NCBI GenBank assembly: GCA_003646355.1
Contig: QNFO01000037.1
Location: forward strand, 1-8,186
DNA from: Gammaproteobacteria bacterium
GTDB taxonomy: Bacteria; Pseudomonadota; Gammaproteobacteria; Pseudomonadales; Porticoccaceae
Reading direction: 5' to 3'
Length of the DNA stretch: 8,186 nt
Below are positions 1-7,022 of the stretch, piece by piece; position 1 is the stretch's first letter; the number at the start of each line of letters is the position of its first letter. The position numbers and the translations under genes are program-made. Below the pieces are notes generated by a model that was not told where the DNA came from, did no database searches, and saw nothing but the letters and a program-made list of their open reading frames with translations.

Positions 1-1220
1 GAATGCATGGCAAAGGTCGGCACACCCACATCGAGAGTCGGCACACCAATTTCACTGGCAGTAATGGGGCCAATGGTGCTGCCGCAACCCAGGTCTGTTC
101 GGGTAACAAAGCTCTGCACGGGCACATCGGCACGCTCACATAAATCACGAAAAAGTGCGGCCGTTACGCTATTTGTGGCATAGCGCTGATTAGCATTAAT
201 TTTTATCACCGGGCCGCCATTAAGAAGCGGGCCGTGATTGGCATCGTGCTTACTGGCGTAATTGGGGTGTATGCCGTGGGCATTATCCGCCGACACCATA
301 AATGAGCGAGCAATGCAGCGCGTGCGCTCACCGACATCGGGCAAGAGGCGTTCTAGCACGGATGCCAGCATTGGCCCCTGCGCACCACAGGCGGAAGCAC
401 TGCCCACTTCTTCGTGATCAGTGCAGACAAGTAGACTTGCCTGCTGACCGTCGGCAGCTAAAAGAGCCTGTAAGCCGGTAAAACAACTGAGTAAATTATC
501 GAGCCGAGCCGAGGCAATAAAATCATTATGCAAACCGATAATGGCTGGCGGCTGGGTGTCGTAAAAACACAATTCATAATCGAGCACGCTAATGGCTTCG
601 GGATTAACACCAAGCTCAGGGTTTTGCGCCAACAACTCTACTGCTAATAACTCGCGAAAGTCGCGGCTGCGCTGTTCGTGCAGGGTACATAAAATGGGGG
701 GGATATCAGTCTGCGGATTAACCGTTCGGATTTTATTTGCTTCACGATCAAGGTGAATTGCCAAACTGGGAATAGTCGCTATCGCCCGGGCAAAATCGAG
801 CAGGCTTTGTTTAAGCTCACCACTTGCCTTGTCGCGATAAATCACGCGCCCTGCCAGGGATAGATCTCGGTCAAACCAGGGGTTTAACAGGGCGCCACCG
901 TAAACCTCTACGCCAACTTGCAGGTAGTTCTTGGTTTTTTCCGGCTGGGGTTTAACCATTAAACAGGGGCTGTCGGTGTGTGCGCCGACCATGCGTATAC
1001 CCTGGTTAAAATCACCGCTGGTAAAGGCAATAAGCGACGAGCCATTGCGAGTGGTGTAATAACACCCACCAGCCTCTATTGACCAGTGATCCTGCTCCGG
1101 AAGATATTCGAAACCGGCCTCATCGAGCCGTTGAGCCATTTGCTCAACGGCATGAAAGGGGCTGGGGGAAGCTTTTAAAAAAGCGAGTAGCTGGTCGTTA
1201 AAACTATCTTGATTGTTCAT
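1..1220 (-). CDS. apeB: M18 family zinc aminopeptidase, ApeB-like (3' end cut by window edge)
   Basis: Cytosolic metallo-aminopeptidase of peptidase family M18 (aspartyl aminopeptidase/ApeB type), which in this family removes N-terminal, often acidic, residues from peptides. My translation gives 406 codons from ATG at 1218-1220. Family landmarks occur in order: GAHTDSP with metal ligand His81; SLAIHLDR with His156; ARLDNL with bridging Asp241; DHEEVGS at 268-274 with the catalytic Glu pair 270/271; [42 protein letters not shown]; and a final MH whose His406 matches the last metal ligand of the family. Known members are about 425-430 residues, so only some 20 C-terminal residues are missing. 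No signal peptide is visible. An AGG about 10 nt before the ATG is a weak ribosome binding site. The gene starts 23 nt after the oxidoreductase stop, so it is probably the distal gene of the tsaB operon. Family assignment is secure; substrate preference is inferred. Confidence 0.95.
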   Translation of the reverse strand, partial: MNNQDSFNDQLLAFLKASPSPFHAVEQMAQRLDEAGFEYLPEQDHWSIEAGGCYYTTRNGSSLIAFTSGDFNQGIRMVGAHTDSPCLMVKPQPEKTKNYLQVGVEVYGGALLNPWFDRDLSLAGRVIYRDKASGELKQSLLDFARAIATIPSLAIHLDREANKIRTVNPQTDIPPILCTLHEQRSRDFRELLAVELLAQNPELGVNPEAISVLDYELCFYDTQPPAIIGLHNDFIASARLDNLLSCFTGLQALLAADGQQASLLVCTDHEEVGSASACGAQGPMLASVLERLLPDVGERTRCIARSFMVSADNAHGIHPNYASKHDANHGPLLNGGPVIKINANQRYATNSVTAALFRDLCERADVPVQSFVTRTDLGCGSTIGPITASEIGVPTLDVGVPTFAMH

Positions 1221-1243
1221 TGCGCTAATACCTGGGCCAATTT

Positions 1244-2128
1244 CTAGTCGAGTTCTTTTCTGTTTTGTAAGCGCGTCAATAAACTGGATGTATCCCAGCG
1301 CCCTCCCCCAGCCGCCTGCACGTCGGCATAGAATTGATCGACCAGCGCAGTAACCGGTAATTGCGAGCCATTACGTCGCGCTTCCTGTAGGACGATGTCG
1401 AGATCTTTCCGCATCCAGTCAACGGCAAAGCCGTGTTCAAATTCATTCGCCAACATGGTTTTATGTCGATTTTCCATTTGCCAGGATTGTGCCGCGCCTT
1501 TGGAAATAACCTCAATCACGTCGCTGGCGTCAAGTCCGGCAGCCTGGGCAAAGTGCAAGCCTTCGGCAAGCCCCTGCACCAAACCGGCGATACAAACCTG
1601 ATTGACCATTTTGCACAGCTGGCCACTGCCCGACGGGCCCAATAATTTAACGGTTTGTGCATAGCATTCAATAACAGGGGCAACTTTCGTAAAAGCGGAT
1701 TCTTCGCCACCACACATAACGGTTAAACGGCCATTTTCGGCACCCTGCTGACCACCGGAAACTGGCGCATCAATAAAGTGAAAGCCGTGCTGCTGACAAT
1801 GCTCTGCTAACTCACGGGCCAGTGCTGCCGAAGCTGTGGTGTGATCAACAAAAATAGCGTCTTTGTTTAATGTTTCAAAGGCACCCTGTGCGCCGGTCGT
1901 TATAGCCCGTACATCCTCATCCTGACCGACACAGGCGAAAACAATGGCAGCACCCGCTGCGGCTTCGGCGGGTGTTGCCGCCATTTGGCCAGAGAATTCA
2001 TTCACCCAGTCTTCGGCGCGTGCCGCTGTACGGTTGTAAACCGTCACCTCAAAGCCCTTGCGACTTAAATGACCGGCCATGGGATAACCCATTACCCCAA
2101 GGCCGAGGAAGGCTACTTTTTTCTTCAT
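1244..2128 (-). CDS. NAD(P)-dependent 3-hydroxyisobutyrate dehydrogenase-family oxidoreductase
   Basis: Beta-hydroxyacid dehydrogenase of the HIBADH / tartronate-semialdehyde reductase / GLYR1 superfamily, oxidising or reducing a short 3-hydroxyacid or semialdehyde in the cytosol. With the start at 2128 the protein has 294 residues, normal for the family. Visible: Rossmann motif GLGVMG at 9-14 within the family signature [16 protein letters not shown] at 32-34, where Arg33 after the second strand suggests NADP preference; substrate-binding DAPVSGG at 120-126; catalytic Lys173 in GQLCKMVNQ; and KDL at 241-243. I chose ATG 2126-2128 over the in-frame ATG at 2141-2143 because it has GGGAG 8 nt upstream and begins directly at [11 protein letters not shown], whereas the upstream ATG has no ribosome binding site and adds only MGAKA. 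It starts 4 nt after the uppP stop, implying translational coupling. The exact substrate cannot be told from sequence, so I give no symbol (mmsB, glxR and garR are all relatives). Confidence 0.92.
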   Translation of the reverse strand: MKKKVAFLGLGVMGYPMAGHLSRKGFEVTVYNRTAARAEDWVNEFSGQMAATPAEAAAGAAIVFACVGQDEDVRAITTGAQGAFETLNKDAIFVDHTTASAALARELAEHCQQHGFHFIDAPVSGGQQGAENGRLTVMCGGEESAFTKVAPVIECYAQTVKLLGPSGSGQLCKMVNQVCIAGLVQGLAEGLHFAQAAGLDASDVIEVISKGAAQSWQMENRHKTMLANEFEHGFAVDWMRKDLDIVLQEARRNGSQLPVTALVDQFYADVQAAGGGRWDTSSLLTRLQNRKELD

Positions 2129-2132
2129 CGCT

Positions 2133-2939
2133 TTAGCTCCCATTAACTAACAAAGTACATAAATATCCACCAAGGATTAGCCGATACCAAACAAAGGGCA
2201 TCATACCAATGCGATTAACCAGCGCGAGAAAAAAGTGGATACACATAAATGCGGTCACCGCTGAAAGCCCGACACCGAGTAAAATATCACCCCAGGCGAC
2301 TGAATTATGCTCACCAAAAAGTTGCAGCCCTTTATAACCGCCACTGAGAATAATAACGGGGATGGCGAGTAGAAAGGAGAAACGCGCAGCGCTTTGACGG
2401 TCATAACCCAGGGCCAGAGCTGCCGTAATCGTAATGCCGGATCGAGAGGTACCGGGTATTAATGCTAAGGCCTGAGATAGGCCAATCAGCATGGCCGAGC
2501 GCCAGCCCATTTGCGCCATTGTTAATTGGTGAGCCCCCTTTTTATCAACCAGGCCAAGCAATAAACCGAAGATAATCGTGGTTAGGGCAATCACCATAAT
2601 GGAGCGCAGATGGTTTTCAATAAAATTGTCGAACAAGAGACCAGCCAGACCAACGGGGATGGTGGCAAACATTAATAACCAGCCCAGGCGACTATGTTCA
2701 TTGCTTTGGCCTTGAATTACCTGAGCCCAACAACTGCTAAAAATAAGTCGAAGCTCGTGACGGAAATAGGTACAAACGGCCAGTAATGAGCCGACGTGAA
2801 CGGCCACATCAAAGGCGAGCCCCTGATCCGGCCACCCGAGTAATTGAGAAGGCAGAATTAAATGAGCTGAACTAGAAATCGGCAAATATTCAGTAAGACC
2901 TTGAATAATCGCCAGAAAAAAAACCTGAATTGTTTCCAT
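2133..2939 (-). CDS. uppP: Undecaprenyl-diphosphatase (UppP/BacA)
   Basis: Integral inner-membrane phosphatase that converts undecaprenyl diphosphate to undecaprenyl phosphate, recycling the lipid carrier used for peptidoglycan and other envelope polymers; overexpression of the family confers bacitracin resistance. The 268-residue protein has the usual length and is strongly hydrophobic with several membrane segments. Signature 1 is QGLTEYLPISSSAHL at 13-27, with Glu17, Ser23 and His26 at catalytic positions; Gln13 occupies the first place of the (E/Q)xxxE motif, a common variant. Signature 2 is PGTSRSG at 162-168 with the phosphate-binding Arg166. ATG 2937-2939 has only a weak GAG 7 nt upstream. 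It starts 31 nt after the tsaB stop, too little for an independent terminator and promoter, so co-transcription is likely. The stop is 4 nt from the next gene. Confidence 0.97.
   Translation of the reverse strand: METIQVFFLAIIQGLTEYLPISSSAHLILPSQLLGWPDQGLAFDVAVHVGSLLAVCTYFRHELRLIFSSCWAQVIQGQSNEHSRLGWLLMFATIPVGLAGLLFDNFIENHLRSIMVIALTTIIFGLLLGLVDKKGAHQLTMAQMGWRSAMLIGLSQALALIPGTSRSGITITAALALGYDRQSAARFSFLLAIPVIILSGGYKGLQLFGEHNSVAWGDILLGVGLSAVTAFMCIHFFLALVNRIGMMPFVWYRLILGGYLCTLLVNGS
2137..2141 (-). promoter_or_regulatory. Ribosome binding site of the oxidoreductase, inside the end of uppP
   Basis: GGGAG on the minus strand, 8 nt before ATG 2126-2128. It lies in the Gly-Ser codons just before the uppP stop codon (2133-2135). 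This site decides the oxidoreductase start and suggests that ribosomes finishing uppP reinitiate on the next gene. Confidence 0.65.
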
Positions 2940-2970
2940 ACATTCGCTCGTGATGGTTTTTTACTAAAAA

Positions 2971-3708
2971 CTATGTTCTTAAACGTTGACGTTTTTTCCA
3001 GCTAATCGTATTACGCAAATAAACAGGCTCTACATCCTCTATCACCGCCACTCGCCCCGCTTGAAAATCTGCGATGGCCAGAGGAAGGATATCTTCTGCG
3101 TCCGGTCCTATATTTTCATGGATAGCGCTCAATTCAAGCACTTCATTAGCGCTACTCAGCTCCGGCTTATATTGCCAACCATCACCCACGCCGATGAAAG
3201 ACGTGATATTTGCCAGCCCTGGGTCTGTATCTTCATCAAATAGTTGGAGAGAGATACTCTGTTGTGGACAGAGGGCATCGGGCTCTATTTGCTGAGCAAG
3301 CCCATCAACTTGCCTATAAAAACCCCAGTACAACTCACCCATACGCGCATCAATAGCGGGAATAATTGCGCACTCACTCGGCAGACTCGTTAAGCGAATA
3401 GCTCTTTGTGCCATAACGCGCAAAGTAGAAAGCGCAATGACCGGCAGATCAGCACCAAAGGCCAAACCTTGTACAACACCAAAACCAATACGTAATCCGG
3501 TGAAAGAGCCTGGGCCATGAGTAAATGCTATTGCATCTAAAGCAGAAAGTTTAATTGACGCTTCACTCAGTAAGGCATCAATCATCGGCAGTACTAAGCG
3601 AACGTGCTCTCGAGGTGTATCGGTCCGCTTAATCAGTTGCTTATCATCAATACTCAATGCAACAGAACAACAAGTGCTGGATGTATCTATGGAAAGAAGT
3701 GATGCCAT
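2971..3708 (-). CDS. tsaB: tRNA threonylcarbamoyladenosine biosynthesis protein TsaB
   Basis: Cytosolic partner of TsaD and TsaE in forming N6-threonylcarbamoyladenosine (t6A) at position 37 of ANN-decoding tRNAs. TsaB is an ASKHA-fold scaffold that dimerises with TsaD and is generally essential. The 245-residue protein begins with the typical MASLLSIDTSSTCCSVAL strand, carries REH at 33-35 and the diagnostic HGPGSFTGLRIG at 64-75, and ends with PVYLRN...WKK. Length is slightly above the E. coli protein (231). The start at 3706-3708 is set by the conserved N-terminus, although upstream sequence lacks a clear Shine-Dalgarno. It is the first gene after the terminator at 3831-3863 and is preceded by a TATAAT box, so it probably heads the tsaB-uppP-oxidoreductase-apeB operon. 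tsaB lies close to adk in some pseudomonads; here hemH and the AT-hook gene separate them. Confidence 0.96.
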   Translation of the reverse strand: MASLLSIDTSSTCCSVALSIDDKQLIKRTDTPREHVRLVLPMIDALLSEASIKLSALDAIAFTHGPGSFTGLRIGFGVVQGLAFGADLPVIALSTLRVMAQRAIRLTSLPSECAIIPAIDARMGELYWGFYRQVDGLAQQIEPDALCPQQSISLQLFDEDTDPGLANITSFIGVGDGWQYKPELSSANEVLELSAIHENIGPDAEDILPLAIADFQAGRVAVIEDVEPVYLRNTISWKKRQRLRT

Positions 3709-3780
3709 AAAATTCTAACTTTTTAAAATCGGGGGCCTTAATAAGACCGGTGTACGGTGACTGACTGGAAGGACAAATCG

Positions 3781-3812
3781 ATTATAACCAGCTGATCAAC
3801 TATTTACGTCAC
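3781..3812 (-). promoter_or_regulatory. Candidate sigma-70 promoter for the tsaB operon
   Basis: The minus strand has a perfect TATAAT at 3781-3786, giving a leader of roughly 70 nt to the tsaB ATG. The best -35-like hexamer, GTGACG at 3807-3812 (4 of 6 matches to TTGACA), sits 20 nt upstream, wider than ideal, and nothing good lies at 17 nt. Its position between an upstream terminator and the first gene of a tight operon supports the call more than the -35 does. Confidence 0.4.
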
Positions 3813-3830
3813 TATAGGAAAATACCTGAC

Positions 3831-3863
3831 AAAAAAAACCCTCCAACGAAGGAGGGTTTTTTT
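3831..3863 (-). terminator. Rho-independent terminator after the AT-hook gene
   Basis: Perfect 6-bp GC-rich stem, CCCTCC at 3839-3844 and GGAGGG at 3851-3856, around a 6-nt loop (TTCGTT on the minus strand). It is flanked by eight A at 3831-3838 and seven T at 3857-3863 that can extend the stem. It begins about 20 nt past the stop of the AT-hook gene. The symmetry means it could stop transcription on either strand, though only minus-strand genes are present. It separates the AT-hook gene from the tsaB operon. Confidence 0.9.
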
Positions 3864-3881
3864 GAACAAGCTAAGCTGTTA

Positions 3882-4826
3882 TTAAGATTTTGTAACCTTT
3901 GGTGGACGTCCCCGTCTTTTCGGTGCGCCGGCCTTGCTTGCTGTTGTGCTTTTCTTGGCAGTTACTTTAGCCTTGCTCACTTTTTTAGTCGCTTTAGCTG
4001 CAACTGCAGGCGTGGCTTTCGGTGGACGGCCACGTCTTTTAGGTGCTTCAGCACTTTTCTGCGTCTTGCTTACCGCAACTTTCTTAGCGGAAGCCGCTTT
4101 TGGTGGACGACCCCTACGCTTGGGCTCAGTGCTAGCAGGCACTTTAGCTGCAACCTTGGCAGGACGACCTCTACGCTTAGGCGCAACGTCTGATTTTGTG
4201 GTTTTGGCAGCAGAACCCGTTGGGCGACCAGGACGACCTGGCGTAGCTACGGGCTTGGCGCTAAGCTTGTTCGCACGCTTGCGAATAGCTGAAGCTTCAG
4301 ATTTGGATTTTTTCTCAGTAGTCTTGACCTTAGTACGAGAACGCGCAGCAATTAGTTTCAGCTTTTTAGTGTTGGCTTGTTCACGTTGCTTTAACCAACG
4401 TTGCTCGAATTTCTCAATCGCAGCTTTTAATTCTGCCGCTGAATTTTTAGCCATTGTCAAAGCTGCTTTCTCGAGCTTTAACTGAGCCGCTTCTTGAGCT
4501 TCATGGGTTTTTTTCAAAACCGCCTCTATTCGCACATCAGCTTTAGCCAGCCGAACAGAATTAGTCAACTCAGAATGAGAAACCGAATGCGTTGTTACTG
4601 CCGTATAAGCTTTATCCAAAGCTGCAGTAGCCGCAGAAGTTGCATTTTTTGCAACACTGACTCTTTTTTGGCGAAGCTTATCCCTGGCAATTCGTAATTT
4701 TCCGCTTTGAGCATCCAGCTGTTTCAGCGCTTTTTCCAATACTTTTTCCGCAGCTGATCCGGCACTGGTAACAGTACTTTTTACTACTGGCTTTGCGGCT
4801 TTCTTTTTGCTTGCAGGGCGTGGCAT
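3882..4826 (-). CDS. Histone H1-like / AlgP-like DNA-binding protein with AT-hooks
   Basis: Highly basic 314-residue protein, probably a nucleoid-associated or regulatory DNA-binding protein. Residues 1-25 are a Lys/Ala/Pro-rich tail. Residues about 25-160 are Ala/Lys/Glu-rich with heptad-like spacing and little Pro or Gly, so probably a long helical or coiled-coil segment. Residues 160-314 are a disordered Lys/Ala/Pro/Ser tail containing four PKRRGRPxK AT-hooks (216-224, 235-243, 262-270, 302-310) and a degenerate GRPGRP at 197-202. AT-hooks bind the minor groove of AT-rich DNA. The closest family I recognise is Pseudomonas AlgP (AlgR3), linked to alginate gene control and carrying a similar H1-like repetitive tail; orthology is inferred, so I give no symbol. 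ATG 4824-4826 has AGGAG 7 nt upstream. The gene sits alone between a 244-nt AT-rich upstream region and a strong terminator, so it is likely monocistronic. The existence of the gene is near certain; its target genes are unknown. Confidence 0.88.
   Translation of the reverse strand: MPRPASKKKAAKPVVKSTVTSAGSAAEKVLEKALKQLDAQSGKLRIARDKLRQKRVSVAKNATSAATAALDKAYTAVTTHSVSHSELTNSVRLAKADVRIEAVLKKTHEAQEAAQLKLEKAALTMAKNSAAELKAAIEKFEQRWLKQREQANTKKLKLIAARSRTKVKTTEKKSKSEASAIRKRANKLSAKPVATPGRPGRPTGSAAKTTKSDVAPKRRGRPAKVAAKVPASTEPKRRGRPPKAASAKKVAVSKTQKSAEAPKRRGRPPKATPAVAAKATKKVSKAKVTAKKSTTASKAGAPKRRGRPPKVTKS
3897..4238 (-). repeat. AT-hook coding repeats in the H1-like gene
   Basis: Four 27-nt units encode PKRRGRP(P/A)K at 3897-3923, 4017-4043, 4098-4124 and 4155-4181, and a degenerate GRPGRP unit lies at 4221-4238. 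From the N-terminal side, spacing between the hook Gly residues is 20, 19, 27 and 40 residues, so linkers lengthen toward the C-terminus. Lys-Arg-Arg is written AAG-CGT-AGR in units 4155 and 4098 but AAA-AGA-CGN in units 4017 and 3897, suggesting two pairs of related copies. Confidence 0.85.
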
Positions 4827-4833
4827 ATAAATG

Positions 4834-4838
4834 CTCCT
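4834..4838 (-). promoter_or_regulatory. Ribosome binding site of the AT-hook gene
   Basis: AGGAG on the minus strand, 7 nt before ATG 4824-4826. It is one of the two best Shine-Dalgarno sequences in the window and fixes this start. Confidence 0.75.
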
Positions 4839-4906
4839 GAAAAATAATTTAAAGCAATTAATAAATTACTTGATATTTAACCAAGTGCGCGAATTTTAGT
4901 GGATAA

Positions 4907-4936
4907 ATTATGGGGTGTCCACAAATTGCTAGTTAA
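4907..4936 (-). promoter_or_regulatory. Candidate promoter of the AT-hook gene (proximal)
   Basis: Minus-strand TTAACT at 4931-4936 (4 of 6 against TTGACA), an 18-nt spacer, and CATAAT at 4907-4912 (5 of 6 against TATAAT). It would give a leader of about 75 nt. The region is very AT-rich, so chance matches are expected. The remainder of the 4827-5070 spacer holds the alternative promoter at 5037-5066, two DnaA-box-like 9-mers and a weak 5-bp inverted repeat (ACTTG/CAAGT, 4868-4886). I see no clear terminator for hemH there. Confidence 0.3.
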
Positions 4937-5036
4937 AACAAGACAATGCAGGCTTAAAACTTTAATTATTATTTTTTTTGAGACAAATCACACAAAGATA
5001 TGTGCCGTCAGTATTAGCCAAGTTCTGCGCCTTGAT

Positions 5037-5066
5037 TTTATAACGACAGAATTGCTAGCCTCGCAA
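5037..5066 (-). promoter_or_regulatory. Candidate promoter of the AT-hook gene (distal)
   Basis: Minus-strand TTGCGA at 5061-5066 (4 of 6), an 18-nt spacer, and TATAAA at 5037-5042 (5 of 6). It starts only 4 nt past the hemH stop and would produce a leader of about 200 nt. It could act with or instead of the proximal candidate. Confidence 0.3.
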
Positions 5067-5070
5067 GGGT

Positions 5071-6102
5071 TTAAAGCCGACTATAAACCAGCTCTTTGAG
5101 CATTTTAATATGTAAAGGGGCGTCATTTAAGCAGGGGATCATCGAAAACTTTTTACCGCCAGCCTGCAAAAACAACTGGCGATTAACTTGATTTATTTCT
5201 TCGAGCGTCTCAAGACAATCACTGGAAAAGGCCGGACAAATCACATCAACACTTTCCAGCCCGCGCCTGCCCCAGACTTCTAAGACCTTATCAGTATAGG
5301 GTTTCACCCACTCCAGACGGCCAAAGCGCGATTGAAAACTGAAAGCCCACTGCTGTGAAGACAAACCCAGGCAAACTGATAGAGCCCGTGCAGTTTCCAG
5401 GCATTGCAGATAGTAGGGGTCGCCCTGATCAACATATTTCTTCGGTATGCCATGGAATGACATTAATAAGCACTCTGCCTGTCCATTTTCCTGCCAGTGC
5501 TGGCGCACGGAATCGGCGAGAGCATCAATATAGCCCTGATGATCATAGTAGTGATGAACAATGCGTATATCGGGAATATCGCGATAGTCTTTGATCAGAT
5601 CAGCGAGTTGATCGTAGACAGCGGCTGTTGTACTTGCTGAATATTGCGGGAACAGGGGCAGGACAACTATTTTATCAGCGCCTTGCTGCCGTAAGCTTTC
5701 CACGCTGTTTGAAATAGACTGATCGCCATAGGTCATCGCATAAGTGGTAATAAATTCCCGCTCACTATTGTTTTCAAGAACAGATTGCAGCGCTGCCACT
5801 TGCCGCTCGGTGATAACCTTCAGAGGCGAACCTTCATCAAGCCAAATGGAACGATAGTTTTCACTCACTTTTCGTGAACGAAGAGGGACAATAAAAAAAT
5901 TAAGCAGGCACCACCAGAACAGGCGGGGAATTTCTACTACTCGCGGATCAGAAAGGAATTCGCGTAGATACCGGCCCACCGAGCGGGCATCTGACGCCGC
6001 GGGTGTACCAAGATTAACTAAGATGACGCCGATTTTTTCTATAGACAACGATTGATCCCCCGGCAGTTTCACAGGCTCAGCTTTAGCCTGTGTTTTCCTC
6101 AC
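5071..6102 (-). CDS. hemH: Ferrochelatase (protoheme ferro-lyase)
   Basis: Catalyses the last step of protoheme synthesis, inserting Fe2+ into protoporphyrin IX; cytosolic or membrane-associated in bacteria. With the GTG start the protein has 343 residues (E. coli 320). Visible: N-terminal IGVILVNLGTP at 24-34; YLREFLSDPRVVE; LDEGSPL at 88-94; LPLFPQYSASTTA at 148-160; catalytic His217 in LMSFHGIPKKY; FSFQSRFGRLEWVKPYTD at 254-271; and the C-terminal SSDCLETLEEI with Glu298 at the position of the second catalytic residue (human Glu343). No Fe-S cysteine cluster is apparent at the C-terminus. The start is uncertain: GTG 6100-6102 opens the longest frame without a Shine-Dalgarno, whereas TTG 6046-6048 (residue 19) has GGGGGA 7 nt upstream and yields MSIEKIGVILVNLGTP, a normal family N-terminus. 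It follows adk after 84 nt; adk-hemH adjacency is known from E. coli. Confidence 0.95.
   Translation of the reverse strand: MRKTQAKAEPVKLPGDQSLSIEKIGVILVNLGTPAASDARSVGRYLREFLSDPRVVEIPRLFWWCLLNFFIVPLRSRKVSENYRSIWLDEGSPLKVITERQVAALQSVLENNSEREFITTYAMTYGDQSISNSVESLRQQGADKIVVLPLFPQYSASTTAAVYDQLADLIKDYRDIPDIRIVHHYYDHQGYIDALADSVRQHWQENGQAECLLMSFHGIPKKYVDQGDPYYLQCLETARALSVCLGLSSQQWAFSFQSRFGRLEWVKPYTDKVLEVWGRRGLESVDVICPAFSSDCLETLEEINQVNRQLFLQAGGKKFSMIPCLNDAPLHIKMLKELVYSRL
6056..6061 (-). promoter_or_regulatory. Possible internal ribosome binding site of hemH (for a TTG start)
   Basis: GGGGGA on the minus strand, 7 nt before TTG at 6046-6048, in frame with hemH. It is better placed than anything upstream of the GTG at 6100-6102 and argues for a shorter ferrochelatase starting at 6048. 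It may instead be just the Pro-Gly-Asp codons of a genuine N-terminal extension. Confidence 0.35.
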
Positions 6103-6112
6103 AATTTAATAA

Positions 6113-6128
6113 GGCTATAGGCCTAGCC
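6113..6128 (-). repeat. Small inverted repeat before hemH
   Basis: GGCTA at 6113-6117 and TAGCC at 6124-6128 form a 5-bp stem around a 6-nt loop, ending 10 nt before the GTG start of hemH. No U-tract follows it, so it is not a good terminator. It could lie in the 5' leader of hemH and restrict initiation at the GTG, or be a chance match. A second weak 5-bp repeat (ACTAT/ATAGT) lies near 6146-6163 in the same adk-hemH gap. Confidence 0.3.
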
Positions 6129-6186
6129 AATATGGCGCGATACCTACTATGGGCAACAATAGTGAAGGCCGGGGGTTATAAAGAAA

Positions 6187-6873
<687 letters not shown>

Positions 6874-6956
6874 TCAAAAGTCAGGGTGACTCGATGAGAA
6901 TTAGAATCATCCGAGCTTTACTCTATTTAATCTCTTGAGAAAAGTTTAACGGCACC

Positions 6957-6975
6957 AAAAAAAAGGCCGAACCTT
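6957..6975 (-). terminator. Weak candidate terminator after mazG
   Basis: On the minus strand AAGG, a TTCGG loop and CCTT are followed directly by a run of T (complement of eight A at 6957-6964). The stem is only 4 bp, although the run of T is good. It lies about 50 nt beyond the mazG stop, within the 182-nt gap before adk. The rest of that gap (6841-7022) shows no gene, tRNA or clear promoter. Confidence 0.35.
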
Positions 6976-7022
6976 ACACTGAATGGGGGCTTTCTACAAG
7001 TCGCAGAGGGGGATACAAGCCT

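Noticed and set aside
2986..3295. Two overlapping plus-strand frames within tsaB
   Set aside because: They lie fully antisense to a well-conserved gene and show no family features.
3934..4485. Open plus-strand frame of 183 codons opposite the AT-hook gene, predicting a hydrophobic Leu/Ala-rich protein
   Set aside because: It is the complement of Lys/Ala/Arg-rich repetitive codons, has no ribosome binding site or recognisable domain, and lies opposite a gene with a strong start and clear motifs.
4898..4923. A replication origin suggested by DnaA-box-like 9-mers
   Set aside because: Only two imperfect boxes, no DnaA/DnaN/GidA neighbourhood and no iterated AT-rich 13-mers; kept only as a low-interest regulatory idea.
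4961..4980. T-rich run on the plus strand as a terminator
   Set aside because: No GC stem precedes it and there is no plus-strand gene to terminate.
4899..5099. Plus-strand 66-codon frame in the hemH to AT-hook gene spacer
   Set aside because: No Shine-Dalgarno or recognisable domain, and it runs into the 3' end of hemH on the other strand; better explained as chance in AT-rich DNA.
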